Shown: positions 1 through 7,529 of the stretch, one piece after another
Numbering within the stretch: position 1 is the stretch's first letter
Layout of the letters: each line of letters begins with the position of its first letter
Assembly: GCA_045226335.1 (NCBI GenBank)
Contig: JBGVCH010000011.1
Coordinates: 1 to 43,065 of the forward strand
Origin: RUG11272 sp045226335
GTDB taxonomy: Bacteria; Bacillota; Clostridia; Christensenellales; Aristaeellaceae
Length of the DNA stretch: 43,065 bases
Reading direction: 5' to 3'
Program-made: the position numbers and the translations under genes
The notes under the pieces: generated by a model
Database searches by the model: none
Seen by the model: only the letters and a program-made list of their open reading frames with translations
Told to the model about the DNA's origin: nothing

Positions 1-1
1 C

Positions 2-589
2 CGGTCCAACACCGGCGAGTTCGACACCGGGCGGCTGAGCGCCGTGCCGGACCTTTCCCTCCCGGAGGAGGCTGAGGCCCCGGCGGAGCCCGAGCGCCCG
101 GCTTCCGGCGGAGCGGCCCTCGCGCCCCGGGCCCCCGCGGTGCAGCGGATCCCGCCCCGGCCCACGGCGGCCCCCCGCGGCGGCAGCGGGCAGTCCTCCG
201 GCGGCGTGCGGAGAGAGGTGTCCCGGAGCCCGGCGGTTTACGGCGCGGCCCCTTCCCGCGAGGCGGATGAGGCGGACTGCACCAGCGTGAAGCAGTACAG
301 CGGCAACCCGCAGTTCCGGCCCCTCACCGCCTGGAAGTATTTCTGGCTGGGCCTGCTGTACGCCATTCCCGTGGTGGGCTTTGTGTTCCTGATCGTCCAC
401 AGCTTCAGCCGGTCCAACCTTGTGCGCCGGAGCTTTGCCCGGTCGCACTTCTGCCGGATGCTGGTGGGCGTCTGTGTCCTGATCGCACTGTTCGCTGTCC
501 TGCTGGGTATGGGCATGTTCGCGGAGGGCCGTCTGGCCGGCTTCTGGACCGCCCTGACCGCAGCCTTCGGACAGATCGGCGCGCCGTGA
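2..589 (+). CDS. 5'-truncated membrane protein with Pro/Ala-rich linker
   Basis: The reading frame is open to the left edge of the window, so the gene probably begins upstream. The GTG at 44 is a possible start, but it has no ribosome site and the residues before it look coding. The visible part has a Pro/Ala/Glu-rich disordered stretch of about 75 residues, a short charged region, and then two hydrophobic segments. The first is near WKYFWLGLLYAIPVVGFVFL and the second near MLVGVCVLIALFAVLLGMG, with a basic loop between them. The next three genes combine a zinc ribbon or linker with paired membrane segments, so this is probably a relative whose N-terminal ribbon lies outside the window. No function is known. 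Whether it is coding is fairly sure; its family is inference. Confidence 0.6.
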   Translation, partial: RSNTGEFDTGRLSAVPDLSLPEEAEAPAEPERPASGGAALAPRAPAVQRIPPRPTAAPRGGSGQSSGGVRREVSRSPAVYGAAPSREADEADCTSVKQYSGNPQFRPLTAWKYFWLGLLYAIPVVGFVFLIVHSFSRSNLVRRSFARSHFCRMLVGVCVLIALFAVLLGMGMFAEGRLAGFWTALTAAFGQIGAP

Positions 590-605
590 TGAGGGAGGGA
601 GCCCT

Positions 606-992
606 TTGAGCACCATACCGCCGAAGAAGGTTTCCGGCCTGGCGCTGGCGGCGCTGATTCTGGCGATCTGCGCGGCGGCAGCCTTGGCTGCGGCTGTGGT
701 TTTCCTGGTTTGCGCCTTCCGCGCCTCCGCCGGGGTCAGGGATTATTACTATTACAGCTTTATGCACAGCAAGGCGCCCCTGTGGTTCAGACTGGCGACC
801 TACACCGGCTTGCTGGCCCTGGCCGCGAGCATTATTGCGCTGGTGTTTGCCGGAAAGAGCCGCGACTATCTCGGGAGAGGCGCCGCCTTCCGCAGAACGG
901 CAAGGATCATCGGCGTTGTCGGCATCATCGGCGGCGTGACGATCGCCGTGATGTCGCAGATCTTCCTCTTCCCATACACCGATTTTTCCTGA
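606..992 (+). CDS. Small three-helix membrane protein, DUF4190-like
   Basis: Translation starts at TTG 606, preceded by a GGGAGGGA ribosome site six bases upstream. The 128-residue product has three hydrophobic segments (about residues 10-37, 62-82 and 98-122). The stretch before the last helix (FRRTARIIGVVGIIGG) resembles FRKVGKITGMVGLIAS in the next two genes, so this is a diverged paralogue that lacks their N-terminal zinc ribbon. It starts 16 bases after the preceding stop and is probably cotranscribed with it. No enzymatic motif is visible. The role is unknown. Confidence 0.6.
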   Translation: MSTIPPKKVSGLALAALILAICAAAALAAAVVFLVCAFRASAGVRDYYYYSFMHSKAPLWFRLATYTGLLALAASIIALVFAGKSRDYLGRGAAFRRTARIIGVVGIIGGVTIAVMSQIFLFPYTDFS

Positions 993-1078
993 AGCCCCGG
1001 GCTTCCGCTGTTCCTCACGGCGGGCATCCGTGCCGATGCTTTGCCGAGTCGATATGAAACACTGAAAGGAGCGATCCC

Positions 1079-1630
1079 ATGTACTGCCCCAACTGCAACA
1101 CCCTGCTCCCCGATGACGCCAAATTCTGCGGCAAGTGCGGAACCATTATCAGCGAGGTTGTCCCGACTGCCCCCGTGGAGCCCGCCCCCGCCCCGGCCCC
1201 CGCAGGCGGCTACCGCAATCCTGCCGGCGGCGGCTACCGCGATACGATTGCGGAGACTGAAGCTGCGGAGAAATTCAACCCCAAGTCCCTGGTCTCCATG
1301 ATCCTGGGCATCGCCTCCGTGGCGTTCCTCAGCGTGGCGACCCTGATCTTCTGGCTCAGCAACATGTGGACCGGTATGCTCATGTGCGGTCTTCTGAGCC
1401 TCCCGCTGGGTATCGTCGCCGTCGTGCTCTCCACCAAGAACAATCCGGATACCACCAAGAACGGCCAGGCTTTCCGGAAGGTGGGCAAGATCACCGGCAT
1501 GGTGGGCCTGATTGCCAGCGCGGTGATGCTGGCGGTCTTTATCACCGTGATGATCGTGAGCGTCAGCTGTGTCGGCTGCGCCCTCAACGAGATCAACAAG
1601 TACGGCAATTACGGCACCACCTGGTACTGA
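1079..1630 (+). CDS. Zinc-ribbon membrane protein (DUF4190-like)
   Basis: The 183-residue protein begins with a four-cysteine zinc ribbon (MYCPNCNTLLPDDAKFCGKCG; Cys3, Cys6, Cys17, Cys20). A Pro/Ala/Gly linker follows to about residue 60. Three hydrophobic segments come next, around residues 75-95, 97-118 and 138-165. This is the common clostridial arrangement of a cytosolic ribbon tethered to a DUF4190-like membrane module. The start is fixed by AAAGGAG seven bases upstream. A strong terminator follows (1641-1670). The gene is paralogous to 1722-2252, and the two are nearly identical from the ribosome site through the ribbon. Function is unknown; a sensory or scaffolding role is only a guess. 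Confidence 0.75.
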   Translation: MYCPNCNTLLPDDAKFCGKCGTIISEVVPTAPVEPAPAPAPAGGYRNPAGGGYRDTIAETEAAEKFNPKSLVSMILGIASVAFLSVATLIFWLSNMWTGMLMCGLLSLPLGIVAVVLSTKNNPDTTKNGQAFRKVGKITGMVGLIASAVMLAVFITVMIVSVSCVGCALNEINKYGNYGTTWY

Positions 1631-1640
1631 GCAAAGTTTC

Positions 1641-1670
1641 GCGGGAACCATTGGCGTTCCCGCGTTTTTT
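1641..1670 (+). terminator. Intrinsic terminator
   Basis: An eight-base-pair perfect stem (GCGGGAAC/GTTCCCGC) with a seven-base loop is followed by G and six T. It lies ten bases after the stop of the first zinc-ribbon gene, so the second paralogue probably needs readthrough or its own promoter. Confidence 0.88.
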
Positions 1671-1721
1671 CCTGACGGAGCAAGTCAGCTCATCCAACCC
1701 GGCGGCGAAAGGAGCGATCCC

Positions 1722-2252
1722 ATGTACTGCCCCAATTGCAACACCCAGCTCCCCGATGACGCGAAGTTCTGCACCCGGTGCGGAACCATCATGAGCGTGG
1801 CGCAGCCGGTCCCGGACTACCGCCCCAGGGGCAGGGAGAAACCGGCGAAGAAGGTGAAGGAGGCGAAGGAACGGAAGTTTGCCCCCAAGGCGCTGATCTC
1901 CATGATCCTGGGCATCACCGCCGCCGCGCTGGCTTCCGTGGCGATGATCCTGACCATCTACAGCCTTGTTTCCAGAAGCCTCACCAGCTCTGCCATTGCC
2001 TTCCTGCGGGGCCTGCTCTGCAGCATTCCCTGCATTCCGCTGGGCATTGTGTCGACGGTCATGTCCCGCAAGCGCGAGGACGACACGCAGACAGGGCGCA
2101 CTTTCCGCAAGGTGGGCAGGATCACAGGGCTGTTCGGCCTCATCGGCGGCGCGGTGTGTCTGGCGACATGCCTGACGATCATGGTGATCATCGGCAACGA
2201 CGCCGGGTGCATGGCAAATCGCTATGAGTATTACGGCTACTATAACTGGTGA
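1722..2252 (+). CDS. Zinc-ribbon membrane protein, paralogue
   Basis: The 176-residue protein starts with the same ribbon as its neighbour (MYCPNCNTQLPDDAKFCTRCG). A Lys/Glu-rich linker (KPAKKVKEAKERK) and three hydrophobic segments follow. A longer in-frame ORF begins at 1569, but it overlaps the upstream gene and terminator. The ATG at 1722 has the same AAAGGAGCGATCCC leader as the paralogue, which decides the start. The conserved FRKVGRITGLFGLIGG stretch before the last helix confirms paralogy with 606-992 and 1079-1630. Function is unknown. Confidence 0.75.
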   Translation: MYCPNCNTQLPDDAKFCTRCGTIMSVAQPVPDYRPRGREKPAKKVKEAKERKFAPKALISMILGITAAALASVAMILTIYSLVSRSLTSSAIAFLRGLLCSIPCIPLGIVSTVMSRKREDDTQTGRTFRKVGRITGLFGLIGGAVCLATCLTIMVIIGNDAGCMANRYEYYGYYNW

Positions 2253-2275
2253 CGGAAAGACCCGATGAGAAGCCT

Positions 2276-3172
2276 ATGAAACGATACGGCGCGCTGGAGG
2301 CCGGCGGCACCAAGATGGTGCTGTCCCGGCTGGATGAGCAAGGAAACATGCTGGAGCGGGTGTCCATGCCCACGGAAACTCCGGAGGTGACCCTGCCGGC
2401 CATGATCGGCTGGTTCCGGGCGCACCCGGTGGAGGCGCTGGGCATCGGCTCCTTCGGCCCCCTGGACCTGGACCCGGCCTCCCCGGCCTACGGCAGCATC
2501 ACCCGCACGCCGAAGCCAGGCTGGGCGGGGGTGCCGCTGCTGCGGTGCTTCCGGGAGGCGCTGGGCGTTCCGGTGGGCATCGACACGGACGTGAATGCCG
2601 CGGCCCTGGCGGAGGCCGCCCTGGGGGCGGCGAAAGGGCTGGGCAGCTGCCTGTATGTCACGGTGGGCACCGGCGTGGGCGGGGGCCTCATCCTCGGCGG
2701 GAAGCCCGTCCACGGCCTGGTGCACCCGGAGGTGGGGCACCAGCTGCTGCGCCCCGATCCACGGGACCCCATGCCCGACGGCGTCTGCCCCTTCCACCGG
2801 GGCTGCGTGGAGGGCCTCACGTCCGGCCCCAGCCTGCGGAAGCGCTGGGGCGTCCCGGCCTATGAACTGCCCCCGGACCACCAGGCCTGGGATATTGAGG
2901 CGGGCTACCTGGCCCAGCTGTGCCACAACGCGCTGATGGCCTTCTCCCCGGAGCGGATCATCCTGGGCGGCGGCGTGATGCAGCAGGCGTTTCTCTTCCC
3001 CATGATCCGCGAAAAGACGGTGGCGCTGCTGGGGGGCTACCTGGCATCCCCCGCGGCGGACAACGGCCTGGTGGAGATCATCGTCCCGCCCGGGCTGGGG
3101 GTGAACAGCGGTGTCCTGGGGGCGTGGCTGCTGGCCCGGGAGGCCTGCGAAGTGGCGCCGCGCCTGACCTGA
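2276..3172 (+). CDS. scrK: ROK-family fructokinase
   Basis: This is a cytosolic sugar kinase of the ROK family, closest in motif pattern to bacterial fructokinases, which phosphorylate fructose to fructose-6-phosphate with ATP. The N-terminus carries the phosphate-binding loop LEAGGTKMV. The catalytic region is IDTDVNAAAL, with Asp105 the probable base. The ATP-site loop is VGTGVGGG. The structural zinc site of this family is complete: His155 in the HPEVGH stretch, and Cys171, His174 and Cys177 in CPFHRGC. At 298 residues it has the normal length. A GTG at 2249 would overlap the upstream stop and lacks a ribosome site; ATG 2276 puts the glycine loop at the usual distance. Mannose or another hexose remains a possible substrate. 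Confidence 0.85.
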   Translation: MKRYGALEAGGTKMVLSRLDEQGNMLERVSMPTETPEVTLPAMIGWFRAHPVEALGIGSFGPLDLDPASPAYGSITRTPKPGWAGVPLLRCFREALGVPVGIDTDVNAAALAEAALGAAKGLGSCLYVTVGTGVGGGLILGGKPVHGLVHPEVGHQLLRPDPRDPMPDGVCPFHRGCVEGLTSGPSLRKRWGVPAYELPPDHQAWDIEAGYLAQLCHNALMAFSPERIILGGGVMQQAFLFPMIREKTVALLGGYLASPAADNGLVEIIVPPGLGVNSGVLGAWLLAREACEVAPRLT

Positions 3173-3203
3173 CGGCCTCTGCGGCCATCGGCGAAAAAAA
3201 CGC

Positions 3204-3232
3204 TTGACATCCCCCGGATTCGATGTTATAAT
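3204..3232 (+). promoter_or_regulatory. Consensus promoter of the tRNA pair
   Basis: A perfect sigma-A-type promoter: TTGACA at 3204-3209, a 17-base spacer, and TATAAT at 3227-3232. It lies 28 bases before tRNA-Gln, as expected for a strongly expressed tRNA operon. Confidence 0.93.
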
Positions 3233-3260
3233 CACGCTTGCAGTCACTGATTGCAAGCAT

Positions 3261-3330
3261 TGGGGAATGGTGTAACGGCAGCACCTACGACTCTGACTCG
3301 TATTGTCTAGGTTCGAATCCTAGTTCCCCA
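3261..3330 (+). tRNA. tRNA-Gln (CTG anticodon)
   Basis: A cloverleaf can be drawn by hand. The acceptor stem is TGGGGAA/TTCCCCA, all seven pairs. The anticodon stem is TACGA/TCGTA with loop CTCTGAC, giving anticodon CTG. The T arm carries GGTTCGAATCC. No CCA is encoded. The U1-A72 end pair is typical of tRNA-Gln. It is the first of two tRNAs in the transcript, five bases before tRNA-Glu. Confidence 0.96.
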
Positions 3331-3335
3331 GCTTT

Positions 3336-3408
3336 GGCTCCGTTGTCTAGAGGCCTAGGACGTCGCCCTCTCAAGGCGAAAACACCGGTTCGAATCCGGT
3401 CGGAGCTG
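3336..3408 (+). tRNA. tRNA-Glu (CTC anticodon)
   Basis: The acceptor stem GGCTCCG pairs with CGGAGCT, with a G-U at the first pair. The anticodon stem TCGCC/GGCGA closes loop CTCTCAA, giving anticodon CTC. The T loop is in GGTTCGAATCC and the discriminator base is G. CCA is not encoded. It reads the GAG codon, which suits a high-GC genome. Confidence 0.95.
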
Positions 3409-3411
3409 CTG

Positions 3412-3438
3412 AAACGGCTTGTCAGAGAGCCGTTTTTC
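3412..3438 (+). terminator. Terminator of the tRNA operon
   Basis: An eight-base-pair stem AAACGGCT/AGCCGTTT with an eight-base loop is followed by a T-rich run, directly after tRNA-Glu. Confidence 0.85.
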
Positions 3439-3468
3439 GTTGCTTTTGGGCTTTATGAGTGCACAGAA

Positions 3469-3505
3469 ACAGCCCTGCCCGCGGTTGGGGACCAGGGCTG
3501 TTTTT
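3469..3505 (+). terminator. Second terminator-like hairpin
   Basis: AACAGCCCTG pairs with CAGGGCTGTT and is followed by T residues. It may be a backup terminator for the tRNA unit. No gene lies between it and the first terminator. Confidence 0.6.
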
Positions 3506-3562
3506 CCGTTGCTTCAGAACGCCATGTGTACGAAAGGGATCGGGTTGTTCCCGCCGACGAGA

Positions 3563-3613
3563 GCCCTCTCCGCCGCCGGGGGCGGCACCTCTCCCAGAGG
3601 GAGAGGCAGGGCT
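3563..3613 (+). repeat. REP-like palindromic element, copy a
   Basis: The copy holds a GC-rich hairpin (CGCCGCCGGGGGCGGC) and a CTCTCCC/GGGAGAG hairpin, bracketed by GCCCTCTC. It matches three other copies in the window in order of parts and pairs head-to-head with copy b. It lies in the gene-free stretch 3439-3752 between convergent units. No coding potential is seen here. Confidence 0.65.
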
Positions 3614-3664
3614 GGCTGCCGCATTTCCTGTTTATTCAGAATGATACTCACCCACGGCGCGAAA

Positions 3665-3720
3665 GCCCTCGCTCCCCCTCTGGGGGAGCTGGCGCCGCAG
3701 CGCCTGAGAGGGCAGACCTT
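3665..3720 (-). repeat. REP-like palindromic element, copy b (inverted)
   Basis: Read on the minus strand it has AAGGTCTGCCCTCTC, then the GGCGCTGCGGCGCC hairpin, then the GCTCCCCC/GGGGGAGC hairpin. This is the same order as copy c at 13414-13469, with which it shares GGTCTGCCC and GCTGCGGCG. With copy a it forms an inverted pair about 50 bases apart. Confidence 0.68.
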
Positions 3721-3752
3721 GCCTGACTTGTGATTCCTCACTGAGATCAGTG

Positions 3753-4787
3753 TCAGCTCTCCCCGCCAAACCGGATCACCTGCCGGGCGGCGTCCACCGT
3801 GGCTTCGACGCCGAAGGGGAGGATGCACCGGGGCTGGGCGTGGCCGATGTTGACGTTCCAGACCACGGGGAGGTCCGGCCGGGCGATCACCTCCGTCAGC
3901 AGGCGCTTGTACTCCGCCTCATAGACCCTGTCCATGGGCTTGCCCGCCAGCACTCCGGAGACTGCTTCAAAGACGCCCCGATCCTTCAGGAAGCCCAGCG
4001 CCCTTCGGTAATCCGCCGGTGACGGCTTCTCCTCGCTGGTCTCCAGCAGGAGGATCCGCCCCTTCCAGTCTGCCGGATCCGGGAAGAGCCGGTATTGTGC
4101 GCACAGGACCGGCATATCGGCGTACCGCGTCCCGTCGAAGAGGTCGTGCATGGAGTCGATGCACCCGCCCAGGATCTTCCCGGAGAAGATCGGCGGCCCT
4201 TGCAGCAGCTCGAAGCCGCTGTCGGGGTGGGAGACCGGGCGCGTCCCGACCTGCGAGGGGTCGAAGCTGGTCCGCTCCTCATACCAGACCGGGCTGGGGC
4301 GGACCTCCCGGATGCCGCCGGTGGCGATCAGCTCCTCAAAGTACCCGCGGCTGTACGGCAGCATGTCCGGCCCCAGCTCGCACAGATCCGACAGGAAGGC
4401 CTGGCCGTAGAAGGTCTTCAGCCCCACCTTATGCAGCATGAAATGGTTGACGGTGGTGTCGGAAAAACCGAGGAAAACCTTGTCCGACACCGCGTTCCGC
4501 AGCTCGTCCCGCCCGAAGAGGTATGGCAGCAGGCGGTAGGTGTCGTCTCCGCCGATGGCGCAGAGGATCATGTCGATCTCCGGGTCCCGGAAGGCGGCCA
4601 GCAGGTCCTCCGCCCGCTTCTCCGGGTGCGCCACGACATAGTCGAGGCCCTTCAGCGCGTGGGGCATGAAGCGGACCGCCAGTCCCATGGCTTCCAGCCG
4701 CCGGATGCCGATCTCCACCTCGTGCCGCACGGAGGCTTCCCCGATGATGCCGCTGGACAGGCTGACGATTCCCACGGTTTTGATCAT
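3753..4787 (-). CDS. S66-family peptidase (MccF/LD-carboxypeptidase-like)
   Basis: This is a cytosolic serine peptidase of family S66. The family includes LD-carboxypeptidases that trim cytosolic muropeptides and MccF enzymes that cleave the microcin C7 acyl-adenylate. The family triad can be placed: Ser109 in GFSDTT, Glu249 in LLLETSEE and His316 in NVNIGHAQ. The spacing matches MccF (Ser118, Glu243, His310). AIGGDDTYRLLPY before the nucleophile is also typical. At 344 residues it is full length with no signal peptide. GGAGGG lies upstream of the ATG. It starts 61 bases after the radical SAM gene on the same strand and is probably cotranscribed. The sequence does not settle whether it recycles peptidoglycan or gives self-immunity. 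Confidence 0.85.
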   Translation of the reverse strand: MIKTVGIVSLSSGIIGEASVRHEVEIGIRRLEAMGLAVRFMPHALKGLDYVVAHPEKRAEDLLAAFRDPEIDMILCAIGGDDTYRLLPYLFGRDELRNAVSDKVFLGFSDTTVNHFMLHKVGLKTFYGQAFLSDLCELGPDMLPYSRGYFEELIATGGIREVRPSPVWYEERTSFDPSQVGTRPVSHPDSGFELLQGPPIFSGKILGGCIDSMHDLFDGTRYADMPVLCAQYRLFPDPADWKGRILLLETSEEKPSPADYRRALGFLKDRGVFEAVSGVLAGKPMDRVYEAEYKRLLTEVIARPDLPVVWNVNIGHAQPRCILPFGVEATVDAARQVIRFGGES

Positions 4788-4848
4788 TTTCTCTTTCCCT
4801 CCGCACGGTTTCCGCTTCCGCGGCGATTGGTTTCCCGGGCCGGGCGCC

Positions 4849-5727
4849 TCACTCGTCCAGGAAGGACAGCTGACGGCTTTTGTCCGGCAGGGTGTACAGG
4901 TAGTCGAAGCAGTCCTCCGGGCGGTACAGCATCCCGTGTTCCCGGCAGAAGCCCCGGAACAGGTCCATCAGGGCCGCGCTGTCGGGACTGGACAGCTCGT
5001 AGGCGTTCCCGTAGGTCCGGACGTACTTCTCCTTCAGCCCCGGAAAGTGCCGGTCCAGGGCGGCGTAGTAGTACTCCCGGTCCCCTTCCCGCAGGGTCAG
5101 CCCCATGTCGAAGCAGATGATCCCCTTCACCCCCGCCCGGGCGCAGGCCTCCAGGATCCCCCGGACGTTCGCCTCCGTGTCGTTGATGAAGGGCAGGATC
5201 GGCGTCAGCCAGACCACGGTGGGGATGCTCCGGTCCCGCATGGCTTCCAGGACCTCCAGGCGCCGCCCGGTGCCGCAGACATGGGGCTCGATGATCCCGC
5301 ACAGGCCGGGGTCCAGGGTGGTCAGCGTCATCTGCACCACGCATTTGGCCTTTTCGTTGATGGCCGCCAGCAGGTCGATGTCCCGGAGGATCCGGTCGGA
5401 CTTGGTCTGGATCGCTGCGCCGAAGCCGTACCGGTCAATGATCTCGAGGCACTTCCGGGTGAGCCGCAGGGTCTCCTCGCAGTGCATGTACGGGTCCGAC
5501 ATGGAGCCCGTGCCGATCATGGCCTTCTGCCGCATGGACCGCAGGGCCCGCTCCAGCAGTTCCGGGGCGTTCCGCTTCACTTCAACGTCCTCGAAGGGGT
5601 GGGTGAACCGGTAGCAGGCGCTCCGGCTGTCACAGTAAATACAGCCGTGGGTGCACCCGCGGTAGATGTTCATCCCGAAATGACCTTTTCCGCCGGTCAG
5701 GATCCCTTTTGCGTCGACGAAGTGCAT
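4849..5727 (-). CDS. SPL-family radical SAM protein
   Basis: The 292-residue protein has the radical SAM cluster motif as CTHGCIYC (Cys25, Cys29, Cys32) followed by DSRSACYR. This arrangement is seen in proteins related to spore photoproduct lyase. The Met-rich GTGSMSDPYMHCEETLRLTR stretch and the TPILPFINDTE region fit the same group. The ORF could extend to 5838, but AAAGGAGAAAGAC directly before ATG 5727 and the conserved distance to the cluster decide the start. A promoter lies at 5777-5805. Substrate is unknown. The C-terminus lacks a recognisable extra domain. It leads a probable two-gene operon with the S66 peptidase. Confidence 0.82.
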   Translation of the reverse strand: MHFVDAKGILTGGKGHFGMNIYRGCTHGCIYCDSRSACYRFTHPFEDVEVKRNAPELLERALRSMRQKAMIGTGSMSDPYMHCEETLRLTRKCLEIIDRYGFGAAIQTKSDRILRDIDLLAAINEKAKCVVQMTLTTLDPGLCGIIEPHVCGTGRRLEVLEAMRDRSIPTVVWLTPILPFINDTEANVRGILEACARAGVKGIICFDMGLTLREGDREYYYAALDRHFPGLKEKYVRTYGNAYELSSPDSAALMDLFRGFCREHGMLYRPEDCFDYLYTLPDKSRQLSFLDE

Positions 5728-5776
5728 GTCTTTCTCCTTTGATGATGCGGTGCCGCTGTTTTCAGCCGTCCCCTGC

Positions 5777-5805
5777 ATCATAGCACACCGGGCGGCGCCG
5801 GGCAA
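5777..5805 (-). promoter_or_regulatory. Promoter of the radical SAM/S66 operon
   Basis: On the minus strand TTGCCC, a 17-base spacer and TATGAT lie about 50 bases before the ATG at 5727. Confidence 0.68.
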
Positions 5806-5835
5806 GGCGAACACGGGGTTTTTCGGGCCGGAGGG

Positions 5836-5863
5836 CAAAAGTCCGGGCCCTTTCGGGTCCGGA
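5836..5863 (-). terminator. Terminator of the beta-helix protein gene
   Basis: On the minus strand TCCGGACCC-GAAA-GGGCCCGGA forms a nine-pair stem with one mismatch, followed by CTTTTG. It lies 27 bases after the stop at 5890. Confidence 0.65.
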
Positions 5864-5889
5864 TCGGTTTGCCGGATGACGCCGCGGGC

Positions 5890-7332
5890 TCAGTTCACGG
5901 CCGTGCCGCCGACACAGAGCGTGTAGCCGTTGGTGATCACATTGGCGAGGCTGCCGTTCAGCGCGGTGACGGACGTATCGGCCGTCAGCGTCCAGGTGCT
6001 GGTCTCGTCGAGGGTCACCGTGACGGTGCCGAGCTCGGAGGAGACCGCGTTCCCCTTGCTGTCAGTGATCTCACCGCTGAACGTGCCCTCGAAGGAAGAG
6101 CCGTTGCACAGGTTCAGGGTCAGGGAAGAATTGCCGCCCACCAGGATCGTGCCGGCCAGTGTCTGGGCGTCCGCGTTCACCTCGGCGATGTTGGCCGCGC
6201 CGCTCCAGCCGTCGTCGCACACGGAGAGCAGCACGTTTTCTTCGTCGGCGTTCACGATGCTGACACCGCTCAGGCTGATCACGGCGTGCGTGTTGGTGAC
6301 ATGGAACACATGCCCGTTCAGGCTGGTCAGGCAGCCGCCGGTCATGGTGAAGGCGGAGGTGCCGCTGTCCGCGTCGCCGCTCATGGACTGGTAGATCATG
6401 ACGGTGTCCAGGAAGGTGGCGTTGCCGTTGCACTGGCGGTTGTCGGCCGTCAGGTCGCAGTCGGTCAGGGTGACGGAATTCTTGCCCTCGATGCACACAC
6501 CCTCGGAGAGAAGGCTGACCAGCGAGGCGCTGCTCACGGTGATTTCGGCGGTGGAATAGATCGCCGGCGAGCCCAGGCCGCCGGTGGTGTAGGTGCCGCC
6601 CTCCACCGTGACGGTACCGCCGCCGCGGTCGGTGCGGATCGCCGCGGAGGACCGGCCGGCGGTCTCAACGGTCAGGTTGGATGCGTAAGTGACGCCGCCG
6701 CCCGTGGTCATGATGCCGCCGGAACCGTCGCCGGTGGTGGTGATGACGGTGTCGGCGATGGTCACGGTGGTCCCGTCGCCGGACGCGCCGTTTGTCCCGC
6801 CGTTGCCGCCGTAGCAGAACACGCCGTTGGCCCCGTTGGCGTCGGAGCGGATCGTGCCGCCCGTGATGACCGTCGCGGAGCCGCCCATGACCAGCAGGGC
6901 CGCATTCAGGCCGTAGAAGCTGCAGTTGTCGCCTCCGTCGGAATCCCCGGTCTTGGTGACGGTGGGGTTGACGAGGGTGACCGCGTCGGCGGTGTCCACG
7001 ATCAGCGCGCTTTCATCCGACGTGTCGGAAGCGTAGGTCCCGTCTGTCTCCGACGCGGCCCCGGTGATCTCCGCCGCGGCGGCGTAGGTGAAGGAGGAAG
7101 CGCTCCCGCCGGGCCCCGAATGACCGCCGAAGCCCCCGGGCGGTGTGCCGCCGTCCGGCGGATCGCCGGGAGGGTTGCCGCCCATGCCGCCGGGCGGATC
7201 GCCGGGGGGATTGCCGCCCATGCCGCCGGGCGGATCACCGGGCGGATTGCCGCCGGGGCCCTCCGCGTATGCGCACACGGCGGTGAACGTGACAAGAATC
7301 GTAATCAGGATAGCCCAGAATCGTTTCATCAT
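5890..7332 (-). CDS. Secreted beta-helix surface protein
   Basis: The 480-residue protein begins with a clear signal peptide (MMKRFWAILITILVTF, cleavage near AYAEG). Three 12-residue repeats (GGNPPGDPPGGM type) follow at residues 27-62. The rest is Gly/Thr/Ser-rich, with many short strands such as GGSATVITGGTI, GGTVTVEGGTY and STAEITVSSASL. This pattern suggests a right-handed parallel beta-helix, as in pectate-lyase-like and adhesin proteins. No catalytic carbohydrate-enzyme motif is recognised, and there is no LPXTG or other wall anchor. The ribosome site AAAGGAG is six bases before the first ATG. It is transcribed divergently from the secreted GH3 enzyme. Adhesion or glycan binding is inference. 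Confidence 0.8.
   Translation of the reverse strand: MMKRFWAILITILVTFTAVCAYAEGPGGNPPGDPPGGMGGNPPGDPPGGMGGNPPGDPPDGGTPPGGFGGHSGPGGSASSFTYAAAAEITGAASETDGTYASDTSDESALIVDTADAVTLVNPTVTKTGDSDGGDNCSFYGLNAALLVMGGSATVITGGTIRSDANGANGVFCYGGNGGTNGASGDGTTVTIADTVITTTGDGSGGIMTTGGGVTYASNLTVETAGRSSAAIRTDRGGGTVTVEGGTYTTGGLGSPAIYSTAEITVSSASLVSLLSEGVCIEGKNSVTLTDCDLTADNRQCNGNATFLDTVMIYQSMSGDADSGTSAFTMTGGCLTSLNGHVFHVTNTHAVISLSGVSIVNADEENVLLSVCDDGWSGAANIAEVNADAQTLAGTILVGGNSSLTLNLCNGSSFEGTFSGEITDSKGNAVSSELGTVTVTLDETSTWTLTADTSVTALNGSLANVITNGYTLCVGGTAVN
7151..7258 (-). repeat. 36-bp tandem repeat coding GGNPPGDPPGGM
   Basis: Three consecutive 36-base units (7151-7186, 7187-7222, 7223-7258) differ by only a few bases. 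They encode the Pro/Gly spacer after the signal peptide. Such near-identical units are prone to change in copy number. Confidence 0.9.
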
Positions 7333-7469
7333 GATCGTCTCCTTTCCGGCATCCGGGATGCCGCGGGGAAGCTTTCCTTCCCCGGTGATACCATTCTGCC
7401 GGACTTTCCTTAAACGAACCTAAGGGATCGGTGAAGGTTCTGTGAAAAGACGATGACCCTTTGCCGCGG

Positions 7470-7498
7470 TTTACAATCCCGGGCAAATCGGCTATAAT
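7470..7498 (+). promoter_or_regulatory. Promoter of the GH3 gene
   Basis: TTTACA, a 17-base spacer and TATAAT lie 31 bases before the ATG at 7530. About 60 bases upstream (7400-7440) there is an imperfect inverted repeat (GAACCT/AGGTTC) that could be an operator. Confidence 0.83.
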
Positions 7499-7529
7499 GG
7501 CGTCAGCAAAACATACGGGAGGGTCCGCC

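Noticed and set aside
3238..3726. ORFs running through tRNA-Gln and tRNA-Glu
   Set aside because: They translate tRNA and terminator sequence.
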